From Tritrichomonas musculus (taxonomy: Eukaryota; Parabasalia; Tritrichomonadida; Tritrichomonadidae), in NCBI GenBank assembly GCA_039105265.1, contig JAPFFF010000152.1:1-37494 (forward strand): a DNA stretch of 37,494 nucleotides. The letters are read 5' to 3'. The notes under the pieces were generated by a model. It had not been told where the DNA came from and searched no databases. It saw only the letters and a program-made list of their open reading frames with translations. A program made the translations under genes and the position numbers. Each line of letters begins with the position of its first letter. The stretch's first letter is position 1. Shown in pieces: positions 23,581 to 34,977 of the stretch.

Positions 23581-25807
23581 CTGATTTTACTTAATTTCGA
23601 AATCGTTTTTAATTATCTTACAAAAGTGTTTGAGATTTGTGTTTTATTTAACTCTGTTCATTTGTGAGAAATGTTAGATTAAGAATAACTGAGATTAAGC
23701 TTTAATTTTTACTGATTTTACTTAATTTCGAAATCGTTTTTAATTATCTTACAAAAGTGTTTGAGATTTGTGTTTTATTTAACTCTGTTCATTTGTGAGA
23801 AACGTTTGAATAAGAATAACTGAGATTAAGCTTTAATTTTTACTGATTTTACTTAATTTCGAAATCGTTTTTAATTATCTTACAAAAGTGTTTGAGATTT
23901 GTGTTTTATTTAACTCTGTTCATTTGTGAGAAATGTTAGATTAAGAATAACTGAGATTAAGCTTTAATTTTTACTGATTTTACTTAATTTCGAAATCGTT
24001 TATAATTATCTTACAAAAGTGTTTGAGATTTGTGTTTTATTTAACTCTGTTCACTTGTGAGAAACGTTTGAATAAGAATAATTGATATTGCGCTTTAATT
24101 TTTATTGATTTTACTTAATTTCGAAATCGTTTTTAATTATCTTACAAAAGTGTTTGAGATTTGTGTTTTATTTAACTCTGTTCATTTGTGAGAAACGTTT
24201 GAATAAGAATAACTGAGATTAAGCTTTAATTTTTACTGATTTTACTTAATTTCGAAATCGTTTTTAATTATCTTACAAAAGTGTTTGAGATTTGTGTTTT
24301 ATTTAACTCTGTTCATTTGTGAGAAACGTTTGAATAAGAATAACTGAGATTAAGCTTTAATTTTTACTGATTTTACTTAATTTCGAAATCGTTTTTAATT
24401 ATCTTACAAAAGTGTTTGAGATTTGTGTTTTATTTAACTCTGTTCATTTGTGAGAAACGTTTGAATAGGAATAATTGAGATTAAGCTTTAATTTTTACTG
24501 ATTTTACTTAATTTCGAAATCGTTTATAATTATCTTACAAAAGTGTTTGAGATTTGTGTTTTATTTAACTCTGTTCATTTGTGAGAAATGTTAGATTAAG
24601 AATAATTGAGATTAAGCTTTAATTTTTACTGATTTTACTTAATTTCGAAATCGTTTTTAATTATCTTACAAAAGTGTTTGAGATTTGTGTTTTATTTAAC
24701 TCTGTTCATTTGTGAGAAATGTTAGATTAAGAATAATTGAGATTAAGCTTTAATTTTTACTGATTTTACTTAATTTCGAAATCGTTTTTAATTATCTTAC
24801 AAAAGTGTTTGAGATTTGTGTTTTATTTAACTCTGTTCATTTGTGAGAAACGTTTGAATAAGAATAATTGATATTGCGCTTTAATTTTTACTGATTTTAC
24901 TTAATTTCGAAATCGTTTTTAATTATCTTACAAAAGTGTTTGAGATTTGTGTTTTATTTAACTCTGTTCATTTGTGAGAAATGTTAGATTAAGAATAATT
25001 GAGATTAAGCTTTAATTTTTACTGATTTTACTTAATTTCGAAATCGTTTTTAATTATCTTACAAAAGTGTTTGAGATTTGTGTTTTATTTAACTCTGTTC
25101 ATTTGTGAGAAACGTTTGAATAAGAATAACTGAGATTAAGCTTTAATTTTTACTGATTTTACTTAATTTCGAAATCGTTTTTAATTATCTTACAAAAGTG
25201 TTTGAGATTTGTGTTTTATTTAACTCTGTTCATTTGTGAGAAATGTTAGATTAAGAATAACTGAGATTAAGCTTTAATTTTTACTGATTTTACTTAATTT
25301 CGAAATCGTTTTTAATTATCTTACAAAAGTGTTTGAGATTTGTGTTTTATTTAACTCTGTTCATTTGTGAGAAATGTTAGATTAAGAATAACTGAGATTA
25401 AGCTTTAATTTTTACTGATTTTACTTAATTTCGAAATCGTTTATAATTATCTTACAAAAGTGTTTGAGATTTGTGTTTTATTTAACTCTGTTCATTTGTG
25501 AGAAACGTTTGAATAAGAATAACTGAGATTAAGCTTTAATTTTTACTGATTTTACTTAATTTCGAAATCGTTTTTAATTATCTTACAAAAGTGTTTGAGA
25601 TTTGTGTTTTATTTAACTCTGTTCATTTGTGAGAAACGTTTGAATAAGAATAACTGAGATTAAGCTTTAATTTTTACTGATTTTACTTAATTTCGAAATC
25701 GTTTTTAATTATCTTATAAAAGTGTTTGAGATTTGTGTTTTATTTAACTCTGTTCATTTGTGAGAAACGTTTGAATAAGAATAACTGAGATTAAGCTTTA
25801 ATTTTTA

Positions 25808-26331
25808 CTGATTTTACTTAATTTCGAAATCGTTTTTAATTATCTTACAAAAGTGTTTGAGATTTGTGTTTTATTTAACTCTGTTCATTTGTGAGAAATG
25901 TTAGAATAAGAATAATTGAGATTAAGCTTTAATTTTTACTGATTTTACTTAATTTCGAAATCGTTTATAATTATCTTACAAAAGTGTTTGAGATTTGTGT
26001 TTTATTTAACTCTGTTCACTTGTGAGAAACGTTTGAATAAGAATAATTGAGATTAAGCTTTAATTTTTACTGATTTTACTTAATTTCGAAATCGTTTATA
26101 ATTATCTTACAAAAGTGTTTGAGATTTGTGTTTTATTTAACTCTGTTCACTTGTGAGAAATGTTAGATTAAGAATAACTGAGATTAAGCTTTAATTTTTA
26201 CTGATTTTACTTAATTTCGAAATCGTTTTTAATTATCTTACAAAAGTGTTTGAGATTTGTGTTTTATTTAACTCTGTTCACTTGTGAGAAACGTTTGAAT
26301 AAGAATAACTGAGATTAAGCTTTAATTTTTA
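25808..26331. repeat. 4-monomer tandem duplication, first half (k197-k200)
   Basis: Four monomers (T-A-A class; A29/C81 B class with T109; A29/C81 A class; C81 B class) are repeated directly at 26332-26855 in the same order. The only tracked difference is T79 in the second monomer of the second half (26463). The pair is carried again in block A copy 2 at 31834-32357 and 32358-32881, with T79 again only in the second half (32489). The related run at 18865-19388 is single. Confidence 0.8.
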
Positions 26332-26855
26332 CTGATTTTACTTAATTTCGAAATCGTTTTTAATTATCTTACAAAAGTGTTTGAGATTTGTGTTTTATTT
26401 AACTCTGTTCATTTGTGAGAAATGTTAGAATAAGAATAATTGAGATTAAGCTTTAATTTTTACTGATTTTACTTAATTTCGAAATCGTTTATAATTATCT
26501 TACAAAAGTGTTTGAGATTTGTGTTTTATTTAACTCTGTTTACTTGTGAGAAACGTTTGAATAAGAATAATTGAGATTAAGCTTTAATTTTTACTGATTT
26601 TACTTAATTTCGAAATCGTTTATAATTATCTTACAAAAGTGTTTGAGATTTGTGTTTTATTTAACTCTGTTCACTTGTGAGAAATGTTAGATTAAGAATA
26701 ACTGAGATTAAGCTTTAATTTTTACTGATTTTACTTAATTTCGAAATCGTTTTTAATTATCTTACAAAAGTGTTTGAGATTTGTGTTTTATTTAACTCTG
26801 TTCACTTGTGAGAAACGTTTGAATAAGAATAACTGAGATTAAGCTTTAATTTTTA
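26332..26855. repeat. 4-monomer tandem duplication, second half (k201-k204)
   Basis: This is the direct repeat of 25808-26331, marked by T79 (CTGTTTACTTG instead of CTGTTCACTTG) in the monomer at 26463. It runs straight into the G102 monomer at 26856, the same exit seen for the unduplicated version, where C81 B-class monomers lead to G102 at 19520. Confidence 0.78.
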
Positions 26856-28951
26856 CTGATTTTACTTAATTTCGAAATCGTTTTTAATTATCTTACAAAA
26901 GTGTTTGAGATTTGTGTTTTATTTAACTCTGTTCATTTGTGAGAAACGTTTGAATAGGAATAATTGAGATTAAGCTTTAATTTTTACTGATTTTACTTAA
27001 TTTCGAAATCGTTTATAATTATCTTACAAAAGTGTTTGAGATTTGTGTTTTATTTAACTCTGTTCATTTGTGAGAAATGTTAGATTAAGAATAACTGAGA
27101 TTAAGCTTTAATTTTTACTGATTTTACTTAATTTCGAAATCGTTTTTAATTATCTTACAAAAGTGTTTGAGATTTGTGTTTTATTTAACTCTGTTCACTT
27201 GTGAGAAACGTTAGATTAAGAATAACTGAGATTAAGCTTTAATTTTTACTGATTTTACTTAATTTCGAAATCGTTTATAATTATCTTACAAAAGTGTTTG
27301 AGATTTGTGTTTTATTTAACTCTGTTTACTTGTGAGAAACGTTTGAATAAGAATAACTGAGATTAAGCTTTAATTTTTACTGATTTTACTTAATTTCGAA
27401 ATCGTTTTTAATTATCTTACAAAAGTGTTTGAGATTTGTGTTTTATTTAACTCTGTTCACTTGTGAGAAACGTTTGAATAAGAATAATTGATATTGCGCT
27501 TTAATTTTTACTGATTTTACTTAATTTCGAAATCGTTTTTAATTATCTTACAAAAGTGTTTGAGATTTGTGTTTTATTTAACTCTGTTCATTTGTGAGAA
27601 ATGTTAGATTAAGAATAATTGAGATTAAGCTTTAATTTTTACTGATTTTACTTAATTTCGAAATCGTTTTTAATTATCTTACAAAAGTGTTTGAGATTTG
27701 TGTTTTATTTAACTCTGTTCATTTGTGAGAAACGTTTGAATAAGAATAACTGAGATTAAGCTTTAATTTTTACTGATTTTACTTAATTTCGAAATCGTTT
27801 TTAATTATCTTACAAAAGTGTTTGAGATTTGTGTTTTATTTAACTCTGTTCATTTGTGAGAAACGTTTGAATAAGAATAACTGAGATTAAGCTTTAATTT
27901 TTACTGATTTTACTTAATTTCGAAATCGTTTTTAATTATCTTACAAAAGTGTTTGAGATTTATGTTTTATTTAACTCTGTTCACTTGTGAGAAACGTTTG
28001 AATAAGAATAACTGAGATTAAGCTTTAATTTTTACTGATTTTACTTAATTTCGAAATCGTTTTTAATTATCTTATAAAAGTGTTTGAGATTTGTGTTTTA
28101 TTTAACTCTGTTCATTTGTGAGAAATGTTAGATTAAGAATAACTGAGATTAAGCTTTAATTTTTACTGATTTTACTTAATTTCGAAATCGTTTATAATTA
28201 TCTTACAAAAGTGTTTGAGATTTGTGTTTTATTTAACTCTGTTCATTTGTGAGAAACGTTTGAATAAGAATAACTGAGATTAAGCTTTAATTTTTACTGA
28301 TTTTACTTAATTTCGAAATCGTTTTTAATTATCTTACAAAAGTGTTTGAGATTTGTGTTTTATTTAACTCTGTTCATTTGTGAGAAACGTTTGAATAAGA
28401 ATAACTGAGATTAAGCTTTAATTTTTACTGATTTTACTTAATTTCGAAATCGTTTTTAATTATCTTACAAAAGTGTTTGAGATTTGTGTTTTATTTAACT
28501 CTGTTCATTTGTGAGAAACGTTTGAATAAGAATAACTGAGATTAAGCTTTAATTTTTACTGATTTTACTTAATTTCGAAATCGTTTTCAATTATCTTACA
28601 AAAGTGTTTGAGATTTATGTTTTATTTAACTCTGTTCATTTGTGAGAAACGTTTGAATAAGAATAACTGAGATTAAGCTTTAATTTTTACTGATTTTACT
28701 TAATTTCGAAATCGTTTTTAATTATCTTACAAAAGTGTTTGAGATTTGTGTTTTATTTAACTCTGTTCATTTGTGAGAAATGTTAGATTAAGAATAACTG
28801 AGATTAAGCTTTAATTTTTACTGATTTTACTTAATTTCGAAATCGTTTTTAATTATCTTACAAAAGTGTTTGAGATTTGTGTTTTATTTAACTCTGTTCA
28901 CTTGTGAGAAACGTTTGAATAAGAATAACTGAGATTAAGCTTTAATTTTTA

Positions 28952-29082
28952 CTGATTTTACTTAATTTCGAAATCGTTTTTAATTATCTTACAAAAGTGT
29001 TTGAGATTTGTGTTTTATTTAACTCTGTTCATTTGTGAGAAATGTTTGAATAAGAATAACTGAGATTAAGCTTTAATTTTTA
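28952..29082. repeat. Unique haplotype monomer k221 (T92-T96-A99) at a duplication boundary
   Basis: This monomer reads AATGTTTGAATAAG, the only T-T-A combination in the window: A-class allele at 92, B-class alleles at 96 and 99. It sits exactly where block A copy 1 stops matching copy 2, in the place where the other six C30 modules are followed by a G102 monomer. It therefore looks like a recombination junction monomer with the switch between unit positions 92 and 96 (bases 29043-29047). A plain C-to-T change at the CpG at 92 in a B-class monomer is the alternative. Confidence 0.65.
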
Positions 29083-29999
29083 CTGATTTTACTTAATTTC
29101 GAAATCGTTTTTAATTATCTTACAAAAGTGTTTGAGATTTGTGTTTTATTTAACTCTGTTCATTTGTGAGAAATGTTAGATTAAGAATAACTGAGATTAA
29201 GCTTTAATTTTTACTGATTTTACTTAATTTCGAAATCGTTTTTAATTATCTTACAAAAGTGTTTGAGATTTGTGTTTTATTTAACTCTGTTCATTTGTGA
29301 GAAACGTTTGAATAAGAATAACTGAGATTAAGCTTTAATTTTTACTGATTTTACTTAATTTCGAAATCGTTTTTAATTATCTTACAAAAGTGTTTGAGAT
29401 TTGTGTTTTATTTAACTCTGTTCATTTGTGAGAAATGTTAGATTAAGAATAACTGAGATTAAGCTTTAATTTTTACTGATTTTACTTAATTTCGAAATCG
29501 TTTTTAATTATCTTACAAAAGTGTTTGAGATTTGTGTTTTATTTAACTCTGTTCATTTGTGAGAAACGTTTGAATAAGAATAACTGAGATTAAGCTTTAA
29601 TTTTTACTGATTTTACTTAATTTCGAAATCGTTTTTAATTATCTTACAAAAGTGTTTGAGATTTGTGTTTTATTTAACTCTGTTCATTTGTGAGAAATGT
29701 TAGATTAAGAATAACTGAGATTAAGCTTTAATTTTTACTGATTTTACTTAATTTCGAAATCGTTTTTAATTATCTTATAAAAGTGTTTGAGATTTGTGTT
29801 TTATTTAACTCTGTTCATTTGTGAGAAACGTTTGAATAAGAATAACTGAGATTAAGCTTTAATTTTTACTGATTTTACTTAATTTCGAAATCGTTTTTAA
29901 TTATCTTACAAAAGTGTTTGAGATTTGTGTTTTATTTAACTCTGTTCATTTGTGAGAAATGTTAGATTAAGAATAACTGAGATTAAGCTTTAATTTTTA
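29083..29999. repeat. Dimer alternation A-B-A-B-A-B-A (k222-k228)
   Basis: Seven successive monomers alternate between A class (T92, A96, T99) and B class (C92, T96, A99), all with T29, T81 and C109. The B-class monomer at 29738 also has T41. This is a local 262-bp periodicity. It begins right after the odd hybrid at 28952 and leads into block A copy 2, so it may be a small amplification triggered near a recombination junction. Confidence 0.65.
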
Positions 30000-31833
30000 C
30001 TGATTTTACTTAATTTCGAAATCGTTTATAATTATCTTACAAAAGTGTTTGAGATTTGTGTTTTATTTAACTCTGTTCACTTGTGAGAAACGTTTGAATA
30101 AGAATAATTGATATTGCGCTTTAATTTTTATTGATTTTACTTAATTTCGAAATCGTTTTTAATTATCTTACAAAAGTGTTTGAGATTTGTGTTTTATTTA
30201 ACTCTGTTCATTTGTGAGAAACGTTTGAATAAGAATAACTGAGATTAAGCTTTAATTTTTACTGATTTTACTTAATTTCGAAATCGTTTTTAATTATCTT
30301 ACAAAAGTGTTTGAGATTTGTGTTTTATTTAACTCTGTTCATTTGTGAGAAACGTTTGAATAAGAATAACTGAGATTAAGCTTTAATTTTTACTGATTTT
30401 ACTTAATTTCGAAATCGTTTTTAATTATCTTACAAAAGTGTTTGAGATTTGTGTTTTATTTAACTCTGTTCATTTGTGAGAAACGTTTGAATAGGAATAA
30501 TTGAGATTAAGCTTTAATTTTTACTGATTTTACTTAATTTCGAAATCGTTTATAATTATCTTACAAAAGTGTTTGAGATTTGTGTTTTATTTAACTCTGT
30601 TCATTTGTGAGAAATGTTAGATTAAGAATAATTGAGATTAAGCTTTAATTTTTACTGATTTTACTTAATTTCGAAATCGTTTTTAATTATCTTACAAAAG
30701 TGTTTGAGATTTGTGTTTTATTTAACTCTGTTCATTTGTGAGAAATGTTAGATTAAGAATAACTGAGATTAAGCTTTAATTTTTACTGATTTTACTTAAT
30801 TTCGAAATCGTTTTTAATTATCTTACAAAAGTGTTTGAGATTTGTGTTTTATTTAACTCTGTTCATTTGTGAGAAACGTTTGAATAAGAATAATTGATAT
30901 TGCGCTTTAATTTTTACTGATTTTACTTAATTTCGAAATCGTTTTTAATTATCTTACAAAAGTGTTTGAGATTTGTGTTTTATTTAACTCTGTTCATTTG
31001 TGAGAAATGTTAGATTAAGAATAATTGAGATTAAGCTTTAATTTTTACTGATTTTACTTAATTTCGAAATCGTTTTTAATTATCTTACAAAAGTGTTTGA
31101 GATTTGTGTTTTATTTAACTCTGTTCATTTGTGAGAAACGTTTGAATAAGAATAACTGAGATTAAGCTTTAATTTTTACTGATTTTACTTAATTTCGAAA
31201 TCGTTTTTAATTATCTTACAAAAGTGTTTGAGATTTGTGTTTTATTTAACTCTGTTCATTTGTGAGAAATGTTAGATTAAGAATAACTGAGATTAAGCTT
31301 TAATTTTTACTGATTTTACTTAATTTCGAAATCGTTTTTAATTATCTTACAAAAGTGTTTGAGATTTGTGTTTTATTTAACTCTGTTCATTTGTGAGAAA
31401 TGTTAGATTAAGAATAACTGAGATTAAGCTTTAATTTTTACTGATTTTACTTAATTTCGAAATCGTTTATAATTATCTTACAAAAGTGTTTGAGATTTGT
31501 GTTTTATTTAACTCTGTTCATTTGTGAGAAACGTTTGAATAAGAATAACTGAGATTAAGCTTTAATTTTTACTGATTTTACTTAATTTCGAAATCGTTTT
31601 TAATTATCTTACAAAAGTGTTTGAGATTTGTGTTTTATTTAACTCTGTTCATTTGTGAGAAACGTTTGAATAAGAATAACTGAGATTAAGCTTTAATTTT
31701 TACTGATTTTACTTAATTTCGAAATCGTTTTTAATTATCTTATAAAAGTGTTTGAGATTTGTGTTTTATTTAACTCTGTTCATTTGTGAGAAACGTTTGA
31801 ATAAGAATAACTGAGATTAAGCTTTAATTTTTA

Positions 31834-32881
31834 CTGATTTTACTTAATTTCGAAATCGTTTTTAATTATCTTACAAAAGTGTTTGAGATTTGTGTTTTAT
31901 TTAACTCTGTTCATTTGTGAGAAATGTTAGAATAAGAATAATTGAGATTAAGCTTTAATTTTTACTGATTTTACTTAATTTCGAAATCGTTTATAATTAT
32001 CTTACAAAAGTGTTTGAGATTTGTGTTTTATTTAACTCTGTTCACTTGTGAGAAACGTTTGAATAAGAATAATTGAGATTAAGCTTTAATTTTTACTGAT
32101 TTTACTTAATTTCGAAATCGTTTATAATTATCTTACAAAAGTGTTTGAGATTTGTGTTTTATTTAACTCTGTTCACTTGTGAGAAATGTTAGATTAAGAA
32201 TAACTGAGATTAAGCTTTAATTTTTACTGATTTTACTTAATTTCGAAATCGTTTTTAATTATCTTACAAAAGTGTTTGAGATTTGTGTTTTATTTAACTC
32301 TGTTCACTTGTGAGAAACGTTTGAATAAGAATAACTGAGATTAAGCTTTAATTTTTACTGATTTTACTTAATTTCGAAATCGTTTTTAATTATCTTACAA
32401 AAGTGTTTGAGATTTGTGTTTTATTTAACTCTGTTCATTTGTGAGAAATGTTAGAATAAGAATAATTGAGATTAAGCTTTAATTTTTACTGATTTTACTT
32501 AATTTCGAAATCGTTTATAATTATCTTACAAAAGTGTTTGAGATTTGTGTTTTATTTAACTCTGTTTACTTGTGAGAAACGTTTGAATAAGAATAATTGA
32601 GATTAAGCTTTAATTTTTACTGATTTTACTTAATTTCGAAATCGTTTATAATTATCTTACAAAAGTGTTTGAGATTTGTGTTTTATTTAACTCTGTTCAC
32701 TTGTGAGAAATGTTAGATTAAGAATAACTGAGATTAAGCTTTAATTTTTACTGATTTTACTTAATTTCGAAATCGTTTTTAATTATCTTACAAAAGTGTT
32801 TGAGATTTGTGTTTTATTTAACTCTGTTCACTTGTGAGAAACGTTTGAATAAGAATAACTGAGATTAAGCTTTAATTTTTA
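31834..32881. repeat. 4-monomer tandem duplication inside block A copy 2 (k243-k250)
   Basis: Two adjacent four-monomer runs, 31834-32357 and 32358-32881, repeat the pair at 25808-26855 at an offset of 6026 bp. T79 is present only in the second run (32489). Because both block copies carry the doubled state, the four-monomer event must be older than the 46-monomer event. Confidence 0.78.
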
Positions 32882-34977
32882 CTGATTTTACTTAATTTCG
32901 AAATCGTTTTTAATTATCTTACAAAAGTGTTTGAGATTTGTGTTTTATTTAACTCTGTTCATTTGTGAGAAACGTTTGAATAGGAATAATTGAGATTAAG
33001 CTTTAATTTTTACTGATTTTACTTAATTTCGAAATCGTTTATAATTATCTTACAAAAGTGTTTGAGATTTGTGTTTTATTTAACTCTGTTCATTTGTGAG
33101 AAATGTTAGATTAAGAATAACTGAGATTAAGCTTTAATTTTTACTGATTTTACTTAATTTCGAAATCGTTTTTAATTATCTTACAAAAGTGTTTGAGATT
33201 TGTGTTTTATTTAACTCTGTTCACTTGTGAGAAACGTTAGATTAAGAATAACTGAGATTAAGCTTTAATTTTTACTGATTTTACTTAATTTCGAAATCGT
33301 TTATAATTATCTTACAAAAGTGTTTGAGATTTGTGTTTTATTTAACTCTGTTTACTTGTGAGAAACGTTTGAATAAGAATAACTGAGATTAAGCTTTAAT
33401 TTTTACTGATTTTACTTAATTTCGAAATCGTTTTTAATTATCTTACAAAAGTGTTTGAGATTTGTGTTTTATTTAACTCTGTTCACTTGTGAGAAACGTT
33501 TGAATAAGAATAATTGATATTGCGCTTTAATTTTTACTGATTTTACTTAATTTCGAAATCGTTTTTAATTATCTTACAAAAGTGTTTGAGATTTGTGTTT
33601 TATTTAACTCTGTTCATTTGTGAGAAATGTTAGATTAAGAATAATTGAGATTAAGCTTTAATTTTTACTGATTTTACTTAATTTCGAAATCGTTTTTAAT
33701 TATCTTACAAAAGTGTTTGAGATTTGTGTTTTATTTAACTCTGTTCATTTGTGAGAAACGTTTGAATAAGAATAACTGAGATTAAGCTTTAATTTTTACT
33801 GATTTTACTTAATTTCGAAATCGTTTTTAATTATCTTACAAAAGTGTTTGAGATTTGTGTTTTATTTAACTCTGTTCATTTGTGAGAAACGTTTGAATAA
33901 GAATAACTGAGATTAAGCTTTAATTTTTACTGATTTTACTTAATTTCGAAATCGTTTTTAATTATCTTACAAAAGTGTTTGAGATTTATGTTTTATTTAA
34001 CTCTGTTCATTTGTGAGAAACGTTTGAATAAGAATAACTGAGATTAAGCTTTAATTTTTACTGATTTTACTTAATTTCGAAATCGTTTTTAATTATCTTA
34101 TAAAAGTGTTTGAGATTTGTGTTTTATTTAACTCTGTTCATTTGTGAGAAATGTTAGATTAAGAATAACTGAGATTAAGCTTTAATTTTTACTGATTTTA
34201 CTTAATTTCGAAATCGTTTATAATTATCTTACAAAAGTGTTTGAGATTTGTGTTTTATTTAACTCTGTTCATTTGTGAGAAACGTTTGAATAAGAATAAC
34301 TGAGATTAAGCTTTAATTTTTACTGATTTTACTTAATTTCGAAATCGTTTTTAATTATCTTACAAAAGTGTTTGAGATTTGTGTTTTATTTAACTCTGTT
34401 CATTTGTGAGAAACGTTTGAATAAGAATAACTGAGATTAAGCTTTAATTTTTACTGATTTTACTTAATTTCGAAATCGTTTTTAATTATCTTACAAAAGT
34501 GTTTGAGATTTGTGTTTTATTTAACTCTGTTCATTTGTGAGAAACGTTTGAATAAGAATAACTGAGATTAAGCTTTAATTTTTACTGATTTTACTTAATT
34601 TCGAAATCGTTTTCAATTATCTTACAAAAGTGTTTGAGATTTATGTTTTATTTAACTCTGTTCATTTGTGAGAAACGTTTGAATAAGAATAACTGAGATT
34701 AAGCTTTAATTTTTACTGATTTTACTTAATTTCGAAATCGTTTTTAATTATCTTACAAAAGTGTTTGAGATTTGTGTTTTATTTAACTCTGTTCATTTGT
34801 GAGAAATGTTAGATTAAGAATAACTGAGATTAAGCTTTAATTTTTACTGATTTTACTTAATTTCGAAATCGTTTTTAATTATCTTACAAAAGTGTTTGAG
34901 ATTTGTGTTTTATTTAACTCTGTTCACTTGTGAGAAACGTTTGAATAAGAATAACTGAGATTAAGCTTTAATTTTTA
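32882..34977. repeat. 16-monomer HOR unit (k251-k266) ending in the C30 module
   Basis: Order: G102 (32882), A29 A class, C-A-T class with C109 (33144), T79+A29 B class (33275), Q (33406), A class/T109, two B class, A59 B class (33930), T41 A class (34061), A29 B class (34192), two B class, C30+A59 (34585), A class and C81 B class. The same 16 monomers occur at 26856-28951 with one tracked difference (position 81 in the A59 monomer), as part of the large duplicated block. Confidence 0.78.

Larger units (their letters stand above)
19651..23842. repeat. Long-range duplicated block B, copy 2 (k150-k181)
   Basis: This is the counterpart of 1-3799, but three monomers longer overall. Extra monomers relative to copy 1 include a two-monomer insert at about 20568-20829 (an A29/C81 Q monomer and a T-A-A monomer), a two-monomer insert at about 21485-21746, and one extra B-class monomer before C30. 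One B-class monomer (copy 1 near 3145) and one at 3407 are absent. All changes are whole monomers. Confidence 0.8.
23843..28951. repeat. Duplicated block A, copy 1 (k182-k220, 39 monomers)
   Basis: These 39 monomers recur in the same order 46 monomers (6026 bp) downstream at 29869-34977. Rare markers all keep this offset: T1 at 24105, T41 at 25677 and 28035, T79 at 26463 and 27249, C30 at 28559. By eye I find only two differences at tracked sites: position 109 in the monomer at 24629 versus 30655, and position 81 in the A59 monomer at 27904 versus 33930. That is about two changes in 5.1 kb, so this is the youngest large duplication visible here, unless it is an assembly artefact. Confidence 0.85.
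29869..34977. repeat. Duplicated block A, copy 2 (k228-k266, 39 monomers)
   Basis: This is the second copy of 23843-28951. Similarity ends sharply on the right: copy 2 is followed by the usual G102 monomer at 34978, while copy 1 is followed by the unique T-T-A monomer at 28952. On the left, the monomers at 29738 (T41) and 23712 (no T41) differ. Copy 2 contains the 16-mer unit 32882-34977. Confidence 0.85.
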
